Part shown: positions 40,183 through 40,926 of the stretch, piece by piece | How positions within the stretch are numbered: the stretch's first letter is position 1 | How the letters are laid out: the number at the start of each line of letters is the position of its first letter | From: Candidatus Anammoxibacter sp. | Lineage (GTDB): Bacteria > Planctomycetota > Brocadiia > Brocadiales > Anammoxibacteraceae | DNA: 40,926 nt | NCBI GenBank assembly: GCA_021777055.1 | Contig: JAIQZO010000099.1 | Span: forward strand, 1 to 40,926 | Direction of reading: 5' to 3' | The notes under the pieces: model-generated | Database searches by the model: none | What the model was told of the DNA's origin: nothing | Seen by the model: the letters and a program-made list of their open reading frames with translations, nothing else | Program-made: the position numbers and the translations under genes

Positions 40183-40926
40183 ATGAAAAAATGTGGTTCT
40201 AGATTTAAGAATTTAATGATGCTTGGTGGTTTTTTACTGGCATCGTTATTTATTGGTAATGTTGTAGATACCAACATGGCTTTTGCTGGGGGTAATCCTA
40301 ACGAAGATTGTCCTGTGGGTACAACGTTAGCAGCTAAGTATAATGTAGATCAAAATGAGGACCCTTGTGAATATGATTTTGAAGTAAAAGCTGGAACCTC
40401 TGATATTGTAGTTTTCACTAATGAGGGGTGTGATGGAGGTGATTGGTCCACTGTTGGTGCTGGTGTAGATATTTGTGCTATTGTAGTAAAAGGGGGACCA
40501 AATGCTGATCAACAAACATTTGGTCAAACAATGTCTGGTAGTTTTGATAATTCGAACTTGCCCGGTACACCTGACATCTCAAACATACAGTTCTGTGAGT
40601 GTATTGTAACAACGACACCGACGCCGACGCCGCCGATAACACCGACGCCAACGCCGCCAATAACACCGACGCCAACGCCGCCAATAACACCGACGCCGAC
40701 GCCGCCAATAACACCGACGCCAACGCCGCCAATAACACCGACGCCAACGCCGCCAATAACACCGACGCCGACGCCGCCAATAACACCGACGCCGACGCCA
40801 CCGATAACACCGACGCCGACGCCACCGATAACACCGACGCCGACGCCACCGATAACACCGACGCCGACGCCACCGATAACACCGACGCCGACGCCACCGA
40901 TAACACCGACGCCGACGCCACCGATA
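40183..40926 (+). CDS. Secreted Cys-containing protein with Thr/Pro octapeptide repeats (runs off the window)
   Basis: The ATG at 40183 follows AAAGGAGGGGGAG; the frame stays open to the window end (248 codons seen). Residues 1-35 are a signal peptide (KKCGSRFKN, hydrophobic MMLGGFLLASLFIG, then NMAFA before GG). Residues 36-144 form a small domain with six cysteines (43, 62, 83, 98, 138, 140), likely disulfide-bonded outside the cytoplasm, and no recognised family. From residue 145 there are 13 copies of TPTPTPPI, a rigid extended linker of the sort used to cross a cell envelope or to carry O-glycans. The rest of the protein is beyond the window. Base composition jumps from AT-rich to GC-rich at the repeats. 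The minus-strand frame over the repeats is only a shadow. Confidence 0.8.
   Translation, partial: MKKCGSRFKNLMMLGGFLLASLFIGNVVDTNMAFAGGNPNEDCPVGTTLAAKYNVDQNEDPCEYDFEVKAGTSDIVVFTNEGCDGGDWSTVGAGVDICAIVVKGGPNADQQTFGQTMSGSFDNSNLPGTPDISNIQFCECIVTTTPTPTPPITPTPTPPITPTPTPPITPTPTPPITPTPTPPITPTPTPPITPTPTPPITPTPTPPITPTPTPPITPTPTPPITPTPTPPITPTPTPPITPTPTPPI
40615..40926 (+). repeat. 24-bp tandem repeat, 13 units
   Basis: Units of the form ACACCGACGCC(G/A)ACGCC and CC(G/A)ATA repeat exactly every 24 bp from 40615 to the last base. Variation is limited to third codon positions (CCG/CCA), so every unit encodes the same octapeptide. The number of units is probably unstable by slippage or recombination. The array is cut by the window edge. 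Confidence 0.95.

Noticed and set aside
40478..40921. Minus-strand frame encoding a monotonous Ala/Ser/Val repeat protein
   Set aside because: It is the complement of the TPTPTPPI repeats; the plus strand has a signal peptide, ribosome-binding site and synonymous variation, the minus strand has none.

Overview
The window is AT-rich, low-density bacterial DNA crowded with repeats, hairpins and gene remnants. The paired DUF1800/DUF1501 proteins, the class III polyhydroxyalkanoate (PHA) synthase operon, the GT4/GH15 pair and the many dispersed palindromic repeats fit a planctomycete-like bacterium, possibly of the anammox lineage. That assignment is an inference; no rRNA, tRNA or other marker gene is present.

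Layout. 1-6.3 kb is an accessory, decaying region: a transposase tail, remnants of a PIN-domain toxin, its small partner and an XRE antitoxin (all with in-frame stops), an intact 989-codon orphan membrane protein, an IS1634-type transposase broken by a hairpin-bounded insert, an integrase stub, and an 82 percent identical remnant of the GT/GH15 gene junction that lies intact 3.3 kb downstream. 6.6-10.8 kb carries carbohydrate genes (secreted GH26-like hydrolase, GH15-like hydrolase, GT4). 10.9-12.7 kb has small genes on the minus strand: a zinc ribbon, a Lys-rich protein, a 58-residue secreted peptide missed by length cut-offs, and a winged-helix regulator with a dyad operator upstream. 13.3-16.8 kb is GT4, a DUF47 PhoU-like protein and a PiT phosphate transporter. 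17.4-21 kb has a zinc ribbon, arginine N-succinyltransferase, a MITE with perfect 9-bp target duplication, and bioA.

22.1-25.5 kb is a structured leader followed by DUF1800 and Tat-exported DUF1501 proteins. 25.6-29.1 kb is the most unusual locus: a reverse transcriptase with intact catalytic Asp residues whose stop codon overlaps the start of a 712-residue polytopic membrane protein with a large soluble tail. Upstream lies 1.4 kb with no convincing protein gene but a dense array of perfect hairpins and, further on, an orphan plus-strand terminator. This resembles an RT + ncRNA + effector arrangement of a type I do not recognise. A VapBC pair follows; its VapC has lost the first catalytic Asp.

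31.7-38.3 kb is the PHA operon: phasin-like protein, phaE, phaC, a second phasin-like protein, phaA and phaB. Thiolase makes acetoacetyl-CoA, the SDR reductase makes 3-hydroxybutyryl-CoA, PhaEC polymerises it, and the phasin-like proteins probably coat the granule. The leader and start of its first gene are duplicated in tandem, and the two leaders differ by compensatory changes in hairpin stems, evidence for a structured RNA. 38.3-40.1 kb is a tandem array of modular repeats with fixed ends and hairpin-rich interiors, a single unit of which also occurs at 6.36 kb. The window ends inside a secreted protein gene (start 40183) with 13 perfect-length 24-bp units encoding a Thr/Pro-rich octapeptide.
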